Shown: positions 41,915-52,433 of the stretch, in pieces
How positions within the stretch are numbered: the stretch's first letter is position 1
How the letters are laid out: each line of letters starts with the position of its first letter
Assembly: GCF_015999545.1 (NCBI RefSeq)
Contig: NZ_CP065546.1
Coordinates: 2,161,501-2,225,500 of the forward strand
Reading direction: 5' to 3'
DNA length: 64,000 nt
Source of the DNA: Lysinibacillus sp. JNUCC-52
GTDB lineage: Bacteria; Bacillota; Bacilli; Bacillales_A; Planococcaceae
Notes under the pieces: generated by a model
What the model saw: only the letters and a program-made list of their open reading frames with translations
What the model was told of the DNA's origin: nothing
Database searches by the model: none
Program-made: the position numbers and the translations under genes

Positions 41915-43198
41915 TTAAAGAAGCCCTTTACCTTTAGTGGCTTTTTTCATATCTTCATTTAACTTTTCGAAAAATTCTTCGTTTGATTTTGTAGTGCGCA
42001 GCTTTTTCAAGAAACGCTCCGCAAAATCTGGGGCATCGGAAAATGTTTTTCGAATTGCCCATAGTTTCTCAAGTTGTTCTGGTTCAAGAAGTAATTCTTC
42101 CTTACGCGTACCTGAACGACGAATATCAAGCGCAGGGAAAATACGACGCTCTGCTAATTGTCGGTCTAGGTGCAACTCTAAGTTACCAGTCCCTTTAAAT
42201 TCTTCATAGATTACTTCATCCATACGTGATCCTGTATCTACTAAAGCTGTAGCTAAAATTGTTAAGCTACCACCTTCTTCGATATTACGAGCAGAACCGA
42301 AGAATCGTTTTGGTCTATGGAAGGCAGCAGGGTCGATACCACCAGAAAGCGTACGTCCGCTCGGTGGAATCACTAAGTTGTAAGCACGTGCAAGACGAGT
42401 AATAGAGTCCATTAAAATAATAACGTCACGTTTATGTTCTACTAAACGGCGTGCTCGTTCTAATACGATTTCAGCTACCTTCACATGATTTTCTGGTACT
42501 TCATCGAATGTAGAACTCACGACATCCGCATTTACAGAACGCTCAATGTCCGTTACTTCCTCAGGGCGCTCATCGATAAGTAAGACGATTAATTCAGCCT
42601 CAGGATGATTCGTTGTAATGGCGTTGGCAATTTCTTTAAGTAACGATGTTTTACCAGCCTTTGGCGGCGCAACGATTAAACCACGTTGACCAAATCCTAC
42701 TGGTGCTACTAAATCCATAATTCGAGTTGATAGATTACGCTGAGTAGTTTCAAGCTTAATTTGTCGATCAGGATATAATGGCGTTAACGCTGGGAAGTGA
42801 ACACGTTCTTTTGCTACTTCAGGGTCTTCTCCATTTACAGCATCCACCTGTAGTAGGCCATAGTAGCGTTCATTTTCTTTAGGTGGGCGTACTTTTCCAG
42901 ACACCTTATCCCCATTACGAAGGTCAAAACGACGAATTTGAGAAGCAGAAATATAAATATCTTCTTTACTTGGTGAGTAATTTATTGGACGAAGGAAGCC
43001 AAAGCCTTCTTGCGAAACAATCTCAAGTACCCCTTCCATAAAGAAATAACCCTCTTGCTCTGAACGCGTTTTCAAAATAGCGAAAATTAATTCCTTTTTC
43101 GTTAGTTTGCTATAATACGAAATTTTGTATTGGCGTGCGAGGGCGTAAAGCTCTTTTAACGTCATGTTTTCTAATTGAGCGATTGTCAATGCAGACAT
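41915..43198 (-). CDS. rho: Transcription termination factor Rho
   Basis: Hexameric RNA-dependent ATPase. The 427-residue protein has the N-terminal helical domain, the cold-shock-like RNA-binding site ([17 protein letters not shown] near residue 55), Walker [10 protein letters not shown] at 178-186 and the Q-/R-loop region [26 protein letters not shown] (by position, about 280-305). The ATG at 43198 ([17 protein letters not shown]) has GGAG 8 bases upstream and gives the same length as B. subtilis Rho. Confidence 0.97.
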   Translation of the reverse strand: MSALTIAQLENMTLKELYALARQYKISYYSKLTKKELIFAILKTRSEQEGYFFMEGVLEIVSQEGFGFLRPINYSPSKEDIYISASQIRRFDLRNGDKVSGKVRPPKENERYYGLLQVDAVNGEDPEVAKERVHFPALTPLYPDRQIKLETTQRNLSTRIMDLVAPVGFGQRGLIVAPPKAGKTSLLKEIANAITTNHPEAELIVLLIDERPEEVTDIERSVNADVVSSTFDEVPENHVKVAEIVLERARRLVEHKRDVIILMDSITRLARAYNLVIPPSGRTLSGGIDPAAFHRPKRFFGSARNIEEGGSLTILATALVDTGSRMDEVIYEEFKGTGNLELHLDRQLAERRIFPALDIRRSGTRKEELLLEPEQLEKLWAIRKTFSDAPDFAERFLKKLRTTKSNEEFFEKLNEDMKKATKGKGLL

Positions 43199-43295
43199 AT
43201 GCACAACTCCAGTCTTTTTCAAAATATAATGCATGTATTGGGGTAAACATAGAAGTTTAAGTAAAACTATGGGATGGTTTTAATGAAGAAGAAGG

Positions 43296-43323
43296 TACCT
43301 AGTGCAATAAGTTGCACTAGGTA
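43296..43323 (-). terminator. Hairpin after glpX
   Basis: A perfect 12-base stem TACCTAGTGCAA/TTGCACTAGGTA with a 4-base loop. The minus-strand tail CCTTCTTCTTCATT is pyrimidine-rich but not a pure T-run, so this may be a weak terminator before rho. Confidence 0.6.
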
Positions 43324-43343
43324 TATTTTAGAAGAAAATATTA

Positions 43344-44300
43344 TTAATAGCTAGGTTTTTTATCAAGCGCGTGACGACCTTCTACAAATCGCACAGTACC
43401 TGATTTCGCTCGCATAACAACTGAATGTGTTAATGCGTAAGCTCCTTTGTACTGAACACCTTTTAATAGCTCACAATCTGTGACAGCAGTTGCGGCAAAA
43501 ATCGCATCGTCACCTTTTACTAAATCATCTAAGTAAAGAACTTTATCTACATCTACGCCCATTTGTTTACAGCGTTCTAACTGTTCTTCGTCCTCTGGCA
43601 CTAATTTGGCCTGGAAGTCTCCGCCAAGGCATTTTAATGCAACAGCTGAAATAACACCTTCTGGTGCGCCGCCCATTCCAAACATAATGTCGATGCCTGT
43701 TTCATCAAATGCCGTGTTAATGGCAGCACCAACATCCCCATCTTGAATAAATTTAATACGTGCTCCCGCTTCACGAATCTCATCTACTATTGCTTGATGA
43801 CGAGGGCGATCTAATAGAGTAGCTACTACATCAGAAATATCTTTATTTTTTGCTTTTGCTACTTGTAATAAATTATAAGTAACAGAGGCATTAATATCAA
43901 CTTTTCCTGCCGCTTCTGGTCCTACAGCGATTTTCTCCATGTACATATCTGGTGCATTTAATAGATTACCCTTATCTGCAATAGCTAATACAGTCATGGC
44001 ACCATTCGTACCTTTTGCTACTATATTTGTACCTTCTAAAGGATCGACTGCTATGTCTACTTGAGGTCCGCCATTACGAAGGCCAAGCTCTTCACCGATA
44101 TAAAGCATTGGCGCTTCGTCCATTTCACCTTCCCCAATTACTACTGTAGCATGCATTGGAATCGTATCGAACATTGAGCGCATTGCTGTCGTTGCTGCAT
44201 CATCTGCCTCAATTTTCAAACCGCGACCCATCCATTTCCCGGATGCGATTGCTGCTGCCTCTGTTACTCGTACTACTTCCATCGATAAACTGCGTTCCAT
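43344..44300 (-). CDS. glpX: Fructose-1,6-bisphosphatase class II (GlpX)
   Basis: Gluconeogenic phosphatase of the lithium-sensitive superfamily. The 318-residue protein has [19 protein letters not shown] near residue 53, the metal/phosphate site [13 protein letters not shown] near 83 and [15 protein letters not shown] near 185. The ATG at 44300 ([16 protein letters not shown]) has GGGAGG upstream at rather long spacing (9-10). Conserved order murA2-glpX-rho. Confidence 0.94.
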   Translation of the reverse strand: MERSLSMEVVRVTEAAAIASGKWMGRGLKIEADDAATTAMRSMFDTIPMHATVVIGEGEMDEAPMLYIGEELGLRNGGPQVDIAVDPLEGTNIVAKGTNGAMTVLAIADKGNLLNAPDMYMEKIAVGPEAAGKVDINASVTYNLLQVAKAKNKDISDVVATLLDRPRHQAIVDEIREAGARIKFIQDGDVGAAINTAFDETGIDIMFGMGGAPEGVISAVALKCLGGDFQAKLVPEDEEQLERCKQMGVDVDKVLYLDDLVKGDDAIFAATAVTDCELLKGVQYKGAYALTHSVVMRAKSGTVRFVEGRHALDKKPSY

Positions 44301-44396
44301 TGTTGTTTTGCCTCCCGTTATCGGCATGTTACATTGCGCCGAAACATTCAAATTACCTTTATTGTAACATAATTGGCTCGAAACTTTTACCTCACA

Positions 44397-45683
44397 TTAC
44401 TCCTTTACCTCTGCAACACTCACCATAATTGTTTCACGTCGAATATCTGCGCCTAAGTCACGTAATTTTTCAATAAGTGAGCTATAGCCACGTTCAATAT
44501 GATAGATATCGTGAATTTCAGTTTCCCCTTCTGCTAATAGGCCAGCTAATACTAATGCTGCACCTGCGCGAAGGTCTGTTGCAGTTACACTTGAGCCATG
44601 TAATTTACTTGGACCAGTAATTATCGCAGTATTTCCTTCTACACGTGCGTTGGCATTCATACGACGCAGCTCATCAATATGCTTAAAACGAGCCGTATAA
44701 ATCGTATCTGTTATTTTTGAAGAGCCAAATGCCTGTGTCATTAACACGGAGAGTGGTTGCTGAATATCCGTAGGGAATCCAGGGTACACAATCGTCTTAA
44801 CATCAACCGCTTGCAATGTAGATAGGTCTGTTTTTGGAACAAAAATACTTTCCTCACCTATATCAATTTTGACGCCCATTTCACGAAGCTTTGCAGTAAT
44901 TGCCTCTAAATGTAGTGGAATTACATTGTCTATAGTAATGCCGTCGCCTACTGCTGCTGCCATAATCATAAACGTTGCAGCTTCAATACGGTCTGGAATA
45001 ATTGTATGCTCCGTACCGTGCAGCTCATCAACACCTTCGATACGAATTACACTTGTACCTGCACCTTTAATATTGGCACCCATATTGGTAAGAAGTGTTG
45101 CTACGTCAATTATTTCAGGTTCCTTTGCTGCATTTTCAATAACCGTACGACCCTTTGCCCGTACTGCAGCCAACATAATATTGATTGTTGCGCCAACACT
45201 TGCGACATCTAAATAAATTTTAGCACCAATTAATTCCTCTGCACGTAAATAAATCGCTCCGTGCTCATTTGTAATTTTAGCGCCAAGTGCCTCAAAGCCT
45301 TTAATGTGTTGATCAATCGGACGTGGTCCTAAGAAGCAACCACCTGGCAAACCAATGACCGCCTTTTTGAAGCGACCAAGCATTGCCCCCATTAAATAAT
45401 AAGAGGCACGGAGCTTTTTTACATTACCATTTGGCAAAGGTAGTGCAAGCATATCGGACGGATCAATAATCATTTTGCCATTGTCAAATTGTACTTCTCC
45501 ACCGATTTCTTCTAACAAGGCTTTTAAAGTCCAAGCATCTGAAATTTCTGGAATCCCTCCAATTGTCACTGGAGAGTTCGCCAAAATTGATGCTGGAATT
45601 AAGGCGACTGCACTATTTTTTGCACCACTAACTTTAATTGTACCCTTTAGACGATTTTCGCCTGTAATTTTATAAACATCCAT
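44397..45683 (-). CDS. murAB: UDP-N-acetylglucosamine 1-carboxyvinyltransferase, second copy (MurAB/MurZ type)
   Basis: A 428-residue paralogue of the MurA at 7.8-9.1 kb. Lys22 ([12 protein letters not shown]) and the PEP-reactive Cys116 ([11 protein letters not shown]) are present, so it should be active. The ATG at 45683 has GAGGGAG upstream. Position between the transaldolase gene and glpX is that of B. subtilis murAB. Low-GC Gram-positives commonly keep two MurA enzymes. Confidence 0.95.
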   Translation of the reverse strand: MDVYKITGENRLKGTIKVSGAKNSAVALIPASILANSPVTIGGIPEISDAWTLKALLEEIGGEVQFDNGKMIIDPSDMLALPLPNGNVKKLRASYYLMGAMLGRFKKAVIGLPGGCFLGPRPIDQHIKGFEALGAKITNEHGAIYLRAEELIGAKIYLDVASVGATINIMLAAVRAKGRTVIENAAKEPEIIDVATLLTNMGANIKGAGTSVIRIEGVDELHGTEHTIIPDRIEAATFMIMAAAVGDGITIDNVIPLHLEAITAKLREMGVKIDIGEESIFVPKTDLSTLQAVDVKTIVYPGFPTDIQQPLSVLMTQAFGSSKITDTIYTARFKHIDELRRMNANARVEGNTAIITGPSKLHGSSVTATDLRAGAALVLAGLLAEGETEIHDIYHIERGYSSLIEKLRDLGADIRRETIMVSVAEVKE

Positions 45684-45743
45684 TTTGCGTTCTCCCTCAT
45701 GATTGGAAAGTAATTTTTGCATGTGACTCACTTTATAATCTTA

Positions 45744-46394
45744 TTATTCACCTTTTCGCTTATTCCAATCCGCTAAAAATCCTTCAATTCCTTTTTCCGT
45801 TAATGGATGGTGGAAAAGTTGTTTTAACACTTTAAAAGGAGTTGTTGAAATATGAGCGCCCGCAAGAGCTGCAGCCGTTACGTGTTGAGGGTGACGGATA
45901 GAAGCGGCAATAATTTGCGTTTCAATGTTGTGGATTGTAAATATGTCTGAAATTGTTTCAATCAGCTCTACACCATTTTGACCAATATCATCTAAACGTC
46001 CGATAAATGGTGATACATATGTAGCACCCGCGCGTGCAGCCATTAATGCTTGGTTTGCACTAAAAATTAGTGTTACGTTTGTTTTGATGCCTTTGTTTGC
46101 AAAGAAGCGGCAAGCCTCTAAACCTGCTGGCGTCATCGGTAATTTAACGGTAATGTTCGGTGCAATCGCAGCTAATTCTAGACCTTCTTTAATCATCCCT
46201 TCAGCATCTAAGGCAATAACTTCTCCACTTACTGAGCCATCTACAAGCTCTGCAATTTCACGTAGTCGATCATGAAAAGAAACATTTTCCTCTTTTGCTA
46301 CTAATGATGGATTTGTTGTAACACCTGATAAAATACCCCATGCATGTGCTTCTTTAATTTCGTCAAAGTTTGCTGTATCAATAAAAAATTTCAT
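45744..46394 (-). CDS. tal: Transaldolase, small FSA/TalC type (YwjH)
   Basis: A 216-residue member of the short transaldolase/fructose-6-phosphate aldolase family. It starts [20 protein letters not shown]; the Schiff-base Lys lies in [15 protein letters not shown] near residue 84, and [11 protein letters not shown] is near 128. The ATG at 46394 has GGGAGGA upstream. It lies between fbaA and murAB, as ywjH does in B. subtilis. Whether it acts as transaldolase or FSA cannot be told from these motifs alone. Confidence 0.92.
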   Translation of the reverse strand: MKFFIDTANFDEIKEAHAWGILSGVTTNPSLVAKEENVSFHDRLREIAELVDGSVSGEVIALDAEGMIKEGLELAAIAPNITVKLPMTPAGLEACRFFANKGIKTNVTLIFSANQALMAARAGATYVSPFIGRLDDIGQNGVELIETISDIFTIHNIETQIIAASIRHPQHVTAAALAGAHISTTPFKVLKQLFHHPLTEKGIEGFLADWNKRKGE

Positions 46395-46464
46395 AATATT
46401 TCCTCCCAAACCCTATTTATTTATATTTTTAATTTTTTTCAAAAAAAGTTATTATTTCAAAAAC

Positions 46465-46500
46465 AAGAGAAGGTCGATTGCTAGCATCAACACTTCTCTT
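46465..46500 (-). terminator. Terminator-like hairpin after fbaA
   Basis: An 8-base perfect outer stem AAGAGAAG/CTTCTCTT with an inner partial stem; minus-strand tail GTTTTTG. It lies between the fbaA stop and the transaldolase gene. Confidence 0.6.
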
Positions 46501-46545
46501 ATTATGTGTATTCATCTTTGCTTTTGTACCATATAAGAAGCTTAA

Positions 46546-47400
46546 TTATGCTTTTTGTGCACTTCCAAATTCACGGATTTTACCGATAACTGTTGATTTA
46601 ATCGCTTCACGAGCTGGCGCTAAGAATTTACGAGGATCGTAAACTTCTTTATCATTGTCAAGAATTTCGCGAATCACTTTTGTAGCTGCGATTTGATTTT
46701 CAGTATTAACGTTAATTTTAGCAGTACCTAATGAAATTGAGCGTTGAATATCTTTTGTTGGAATGCCTGTACCACCATGTAATACTAAAGGAAGATCTGC
46801 TAATTTTGAGATTTCCTCCATTTCCTTAAAGCCTAAGTTTGGTTCACCTTTGTAAGGACCATGTACAGAGCCAAGGGCTGGTGCTAGGCAATCGATATCT
46901 GTTAATTCAACCATTTTACGGCATTCCTCTGGATCAGCGTACATAATACCACCGATTACGCCATCCTCGTCACCACCAACTGTTCCAAGCTCAGCTTCAA
47001 CAGACACACCTTTGGCATGTGCATATTCAACTACTTTTGAAGTCGTTGCGATATTTTCTTCGAAAGGATGGTGTGAAGCATCAATCATAACAGATGTAAA
47101 TCCTGCATCAATCGCTTCTTTACACTTTTCAAAGCTAGAACCATGGTCAAGATGAATAGCAACGGGAACAGTAATGCCATAAGATTCCATCAAACCTTTT
47201 ACCATGTGTACAACTGATATAAATCCACCCATATATTTACCTGCGCCTTCAGATACGCCAAGGATTACAGGTGATTTTTCTTCTTCTGCCGCTTGTAAAA
47301 TCGCTTGTGTCCATTCAAGGTTGTTGATGTTGAATTGACCAACTGCATAACCTTCTGCCTTTGCTTTAATTAACATCTCTTTCATAGATACTAATGCCAT
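46546..47400 (-). CDS. fbaA: Class II fructose-1,6-bisphosphate aldolase
   Basis: Zinc-dependent glycolytic aldolase of 284 residues. Zinc ligands and active-site motifs: [17 protein letters not shown] near residue 79, [14 protein letters not shown] near 130, [16 protein letters not shown] near 205 and [11 protein letters not shown] near 228. It begins [20 protein letters not shown] with AGGAGG upstream. Follows spo0F in the conserved order. Confidence 0.97.
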   Translation of the reverse strand: MALVSMKEMLIKAKAEGYAVGQFNINNLEWTQAILQAAEEEKSPVILGVSEGAGKYMGGFISVVHMVKGLMESYGITVPVAIHLDHGSSFEKCKEAIDAGFTSVMIDASHHPFEENIATTSKVVEYAHAKGVSVEAELGTVGGDEDGVIGGIMYADPEECRKMVELTDIDCLAPALGSVHGPYKGEPNLGFKEMEEISKLADLPLVLHGGTGIPTKDIQRSISLGTAKINVNTENQIAATKVIREILDNDKEVYDPRKFLAPAREAIKSTVIGKIREFGSAQKA

Positions 47401-47465
47401 ACTAAAAATCCTCCTTTTAGGACTATTCTTTATACATAAATGTGCTATTTAATCATAGCAAAAAT

Positions 47466-47754
47466 ATAAGCACCTGAAAAGAAATTTCAGGTGCTTATAT
47501 TTTCTGCACCGAAAGCGAAGGGCAACGTAGCGACAGGTGCCTTTTTTTTCATAAGCACCTGAAAAGAAATTTCAGGTGCTTATATTTTAGCACCGAAAGC
47601 GAAGGGCAACGTAGCGACAGGTGCCTTTTTTTCATAAGCACCGAAAGCGAAGGCAACGTAGCGACAGGTGCCTTTTTTTTCATAAGCACCTGAAAAGAAA
47701 TTTCAGGTGCTTATATTTTTGCACCAAAAGCGAAGGCAACGTAGCGACAGGTGC
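47466..47754. repeat. Alternating array of two hairpin units between spo0F and fbaA
   Basis: Two units alternate. Unit A, a 33-base palindrome-like hairpin (ATAAGCACCTGAAA / TTTCAGGTGCTTAT), occurs at 47466-47498, 47551-47583 and 47682-47714. Unit B, 34-35 bases (GCACCGAAAGCGAAGG ... GCGACAGGTGC, then CTTTTTTT in three copies), occurs at 47506-47540, 47590-47624, 47638-47671 and 47721-47754. Unit A followed by TATTTT on the minus strand looks like the fbaA terminator; unit B followed by T7-T8 resembles a plus-strand terminator. The copies are nearly identical, suggesting recent duplication. All ORFs here are artefacts. Confidence 0.85.
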
Positions 47755-47790
47755 CACTTCAAATAAAAAAAGAAATAGGGCATATGTAAA

Positions 47791-47819
47791 AAACAGGCGG
47801 TGCTTGCCACTGCCTGTTT
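47791..47819 (-). terminator. Terminator of spo0F
   Basis: AAACAGGC(GGTG) pairs with (CCAC)TGCCTGTTT around a short loop, with a T6 tail on the minus strand, directly after the spo0F stop. Confidence 0.9.
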
Positions 47820-47820
47820 C

Positions 47821-48180
47821 TTATGTGTTCAATGTTTTATTTACTGCATCACGTACTTCAAAAATATCAAATGGCTTAGTAAAGTAACGAATTGCCCCTA
47901 AATCCAATGCTTCCTGTACTACATCTAGTTCACCGTAAGCAGTCATCATAAAGACAGGTAGCTGAGGCCATTTCTCTTTTAAACATTTTAAAATCTCTAT
48001 GCCATCCATGCCAGGAATCTTCATGTCTAGCAATACACAATCCATGGATTCTTCCTCTGCGTAACGTAGTGCTTCAGCGCCATTAGCTGCTAAATATGTA
48101 ACATAACCTTCTTTTTTCAAAACTTCATTTAATAGCAAACGAATTCCCTGCTGATCATCAACAATTAGTAATCGTTTCAC
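47821..48180 (-). CDS. spo0F: Sporulation phosphorelay response regulator Spo0F
   Basis: Single-domain receiver that takes phosphate from sporulation kinases and passes it to Spo0B. The 119-residue protein has the acidic pair Asp8-Asp9, phosphorylation site Asp52 (VLLDMKIPG), Thr80 (MMTAYG) and Lys102 (TKPF). I chose the GTG at 48180, which follows AAGGGCGG; the in-frame GTG at 48216 has no ribosome binding site. Divergent from ywjG, as expected for the location. Confidence 0.93.
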   Translation of the reverse strand: MKRLLIVDDQQGIRLLLNEVLKKEGYVTYLAANGAEALRYAEEESMDCVLLDMKIPGMDGIEILKCLKEKWPQLPVFMMTAYGELDVVQEALDLGAIRYFTKPFDIFEVRDAVNKTLNT

Positions 48181-48334
48181 ATTGCATTCCGCCCTTTTTG
48201 AATTATTATTTTGCACAAAGAAATCTATATTATGTATTATTCTCCTTTTACAGCTTAATACCTTCTAGTATTATAAATTATCTACTTTTGCTTTATGCTT
48301 CACACATACATATAATATTGATTGAGGTGGAATC

Positions 48335-48865
48335 ATGTCAAAAATACTAACAACACAGCTGAGCGGATTATTACAAAGAATAACACAAAGTGAAGAGGAA
48401 TCTATTGAGGAAACTGCACGTTTACTTGCACAGGCGGCAATAGGAGAAGGAAATGTCTATTTTGCTTGTTTTGAAGAAATGCAAGTTGTCGAGTTAAATG
48501 CACTTCAAGGTGTTGAGCGTTTTGCAAAGCTACTCCCGTGGACAGCGCACACAGAAGTTAGTGAAGCTGATCGTATTTGTATCTTTACCCGTAGCGCACA
48601 TGATCAGCAAGCATTAGCATTAGCCAAAAAATTGAACGAACAATTTATTCCATTTGCAGCAGTAGCTAGTGAAGTAGCAAATGCAGAAAATCCATTAGCC
48701 GATTTAGCGTATACATATATTTCTACTCGTATGCGCGGAGGCTTGTTACCTAATGATTTAGGAGAGCGTATTGTTGTACCGCATGCAATAGCTGCCCTAT
48801 TCATTTATGAAGCCGTGAAAATTGCTTATGATGAAATGCTTGGACTCGATGATGAGGAGCTATAA
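48335..48865 (+). CDS. ywjG: DUF2529 family protein YwjG
   Basis: A 176-residue cytoplasmic protein on the plus strand, with GAGGTGG before the ATG. It resembles B. subtilis YwjG, which lies between spo0F and pyrG. The region VYFACFEEMQVVELNALQG to FTRSAHDQQALALAKKLNE looks like a sugar-isomerase (SIS)-like Rossmann fold, but I cannot assign a reaction. It converges with pyrG across two hairpins and a repeat array. Confidence 0.88.
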   Translation: MSKILTTQLSGLLQRITQSEEESIEETARLLAQAAIGEGNVYFACFEEMQVVELNALQGVERFAKLLPWTAHTEVSEADRICIFTRSAHDQQALALAKKLNEQFIPFAAVASEVANAENPLADLAYTYISTRMRGGLLPNDLGERIVVPHAIAALFIYEAVKIAYDEMLGLDDEEL

Positions 48866-48894
48866 AAACTCCCAAAAAATTAAGGCTAGAAACA

Positions 48895-48930
48895 AAAGGA
48901 TGTCTCGAAAATTTTCGAGGCATCCTTTTT
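48895..48930 (+). terminator. Terminator of ywjG
   Basis: A long stem pairs AAAAGGATG-CTCGAAAA with TTTTCGAG-CATCCTTTT, with one central G-T pairing and a T5 tail on the plus strand. Confidence 0.9.
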
Positions 48931-48934
48931 AGCA

Positions 48935-49085
48935 ACTTCGTGGAATTCCACTCTTCTCCCGCGGAATTACGGCTCGCTTTCGCGGGATTTCACCCTCCTT
49001 CCGCGGAATAAAGACTTACTTTCGCGGAATTCCACTCTCCTTCTGCAGAATAAAGGCTTACTCCCGTGGAATTAGGATTTTTTAC
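48935..49085. repeat. Degenerate 20-22-base repeat array between two inverted hairpins
   Basis: About seven units of the form CGCGGAATTCCACTCTCCTT, with variants (CGCGGGATTTCACCCTCCTT, CGCGGAATAAAGACTTACTT). They share GCGGAAT and the pyrimidine-rich half with the array at 1-650 but have diverged more. The array lies exactly between the convergent terminators of ywjG and pyrG. Confidence 0.75.
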
Positions 49086-49091
49086 TATATT

Positions 49092-49125
49092 AAAAGGATG
49101 CCTCGTTTAAACGAGACATCCTTTT
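49092..49125 (-). terminator. Terminator of pyrG
   Basis: AAAAGGATGCCTCGTTT pairs with AAACGAGACATCCTTTT, followed on the minus strand by AATATAG after T4. Its arms are the reverse complement of the ywjG terminator's arms. Confidence 0.85.
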
Positions 49126-49132
49126 TATCATT

Positions 49133-51273
<2,141 letters not shown>

Positions 51274-51307
51274 ACGCCCCTCCTGCATAGGTTTGCAGGG
51301 GGAGCGT
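51274..51307 (-). promoter_or_regulatory. pyrG attenuator hairpin
   Basis: On the minus strand ACGCTCCCCCTGCA pairs with TGCAGGAGGGGCGT (one G-T-type mismatch position), followed by eight T: a strong terminator. The 5' arm contains the pyrimidine tract GCTCCCCCT, which could instead pair with a run of extra Gs at the 5' end of the transcript. This is the antitermination element known from B. subtilis pyrG. Confidence 0.85.
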
Positions 51308-51344
51308 ATTATATACACGGTCTTTCTCCTTTTTTTAAGGAGCC

Positions 51345-51381
51345 CAAGTAAAAGATTAAACGGAACCGTGTAAGAAGTCAA
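51345..51381 (-). promoter_or_regulatory. pyrG promoter with GGGCT start
   Basis: On the minus strand: TTGACT (51381-51376), 17-base spacer, TAATCT (51358-51353), 7 bases, then GGGCTCC with +1 at 51345. A GGGCT start is what permits reiterative G addition when CTP is scarce in the B. subtilis pyrG system. Confidence 0.85.
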
Positions 51382-51430
51382 GAATTTTTAATACAAGTAC
51401 TGAAGTAAGAAAATTCAAAGCGTAATCGTA

Positions 51431-51979
51431 TTACACTTCTTCCTCTTCTTCTTCATCGAACTCTTCTTCCTCTTCTTCAATGAAATCTTCATCAATTTCA
51501 TCCTCGATGTCTTCAATATCTTCTTCGTCGTCGAAGTCAATATCTTCTTTTTCTTCATCGATTTCTTCATCTTCTTCAACAAACTCTTCATAATCTTCGT
51601 CGAAGTCAATGTCATCTTCTTCTAAATCTTCTTCTAATTCATCGTCTTCATCAAGTGTAGCTTTAGATTTTTTCTTGTGCGTTTTCACTGATGGAGCTGT
51701 TTCTTCTTCGATTTGTTCTACTTTGAACCATTCGCGTAAGCCCCAACCAGTTTCTTGATTAAATAAGAAACGTCCATCAACATTCATATCAGTGTAGAAT
51801 TGTAGTAGGCGTGATTTAATATCTTCATCACTATAACCAACAAGCTCTTTAATAATTGTAAGCAGGTCATTAAATGACACTGAAGCACGTTTTTCAGTTA
51901 AAATTGCATAAGCTAAGTTAATTAACGATTCTTCCGCTAATTGTTCCTTTGTCATTTCACGAAAATTCAATTCGTGCAC
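51431..51979 (-). CDS. rpoE: RNA polymerase delta subunit
   Basis: The Firmicute-specific RNA polymerase subunit that speeds enzyme recycling. The 182-residue protein has a folded N-terminal domain (residues 1-90, with LLQFYTDMNVDGRFLFNQETG near 62 and WGLREWF near 84) and a disordered, extremely acidic tail of Asp/Glu from about residue 115. It has a GTG start with GAGG upstream. Upstream of pyrG, as in B. subtilis. The tail's repetitive codons create spurious basic frames on the same strand. Confidence 0.95.
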   Translation of the reverse strand: MHELNFREMTKEQLAEESLINLAYAILTEKRASVSFNDLLTIIKELVGYSDEDIKSRLLQFYTDMNVDGRFLFNQETGWGLREWFKVEQIEEETAPSVKTHKKKSKATLDEDDELEEDLEEDDIDFDEDYEEFVEEDEEIDEEKEDIDFDDEEDIEDIEDEIDEDFIEEEEEEFDEEEEEEV

Positions 51980-52124
51980 TTCCTTCCTCTCATCACAATG
52001 GACGTTTTAAAATTATATAGTGCTTTATTTTCGGAGCGCAGCTAAAAAAGACCGCACAAAAGTAACTTTCCATACCATAAGCATAATACCCATTATATAC
52101 AATGTTTTAGTCTCTTTGCTAGCT

Positions 52125-52283
52125 TCAATTACTGTTTTTTATATTACACATTTTTTTTATCCCTAGAAAAAATAAATAAATCGATAATAACAATAAAGGA
52201 ATAGCGCCAATTTGCTTATTATACAGGAAAATTACTCCCAATACTAAAGCTAAAACAATAATGTAGTGAATTATTGATTTCAT
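52125..52283 (-). CDS. Small membrane protein, 52 aa
   Basis: A short ORF starting ATG AAA TCA ATA ATT CAC and ending TGA, with GAGGGGG 11 bases and AGAGG just upstream. The peptide has two hydrophobic helices, one around IIVLALVLGVIFLY (residues 8-21) and one around IPLLLLSIYLFFLGI (28-42), then a basic tail with one Cys (KKMCNIKNSN). I recognise no family. It stands alone between rpoE and icmF. Confidence 0.55.
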   Translation of the reverse strand: MKSIIHYIIVLALVLGVIFLYNKQIGAIPLLLLSIYLFFLGIKKMCNIKNSN

Positions 52284-52433
52284 CCTCTACTGCGCCCCCT
52301 CTTTTTTACATTTCTATTATAGCGAAAATGAAAAGAAGTGCCTAATCGTATGACTAGACACTTTTAAATACAGCAGCATGTCGGATTTACTAGCATTTAC
52401 ATTCCACAAATTAGCAAATTAGCACCGATTGTT

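Noticed and set aside
47466..47754. Possible CRISPR-like array between spo0F and fbaA
   Set aside because: The units are hairpins with T-runs at irregular spacing, and the intervening bases are not unique spacers.
51415..51615. Lys-rich ORF of 66 codons overlapping rpoE
   Set aside because: It is a frame shadow of the Asp/Glu tail of the delta subunit.
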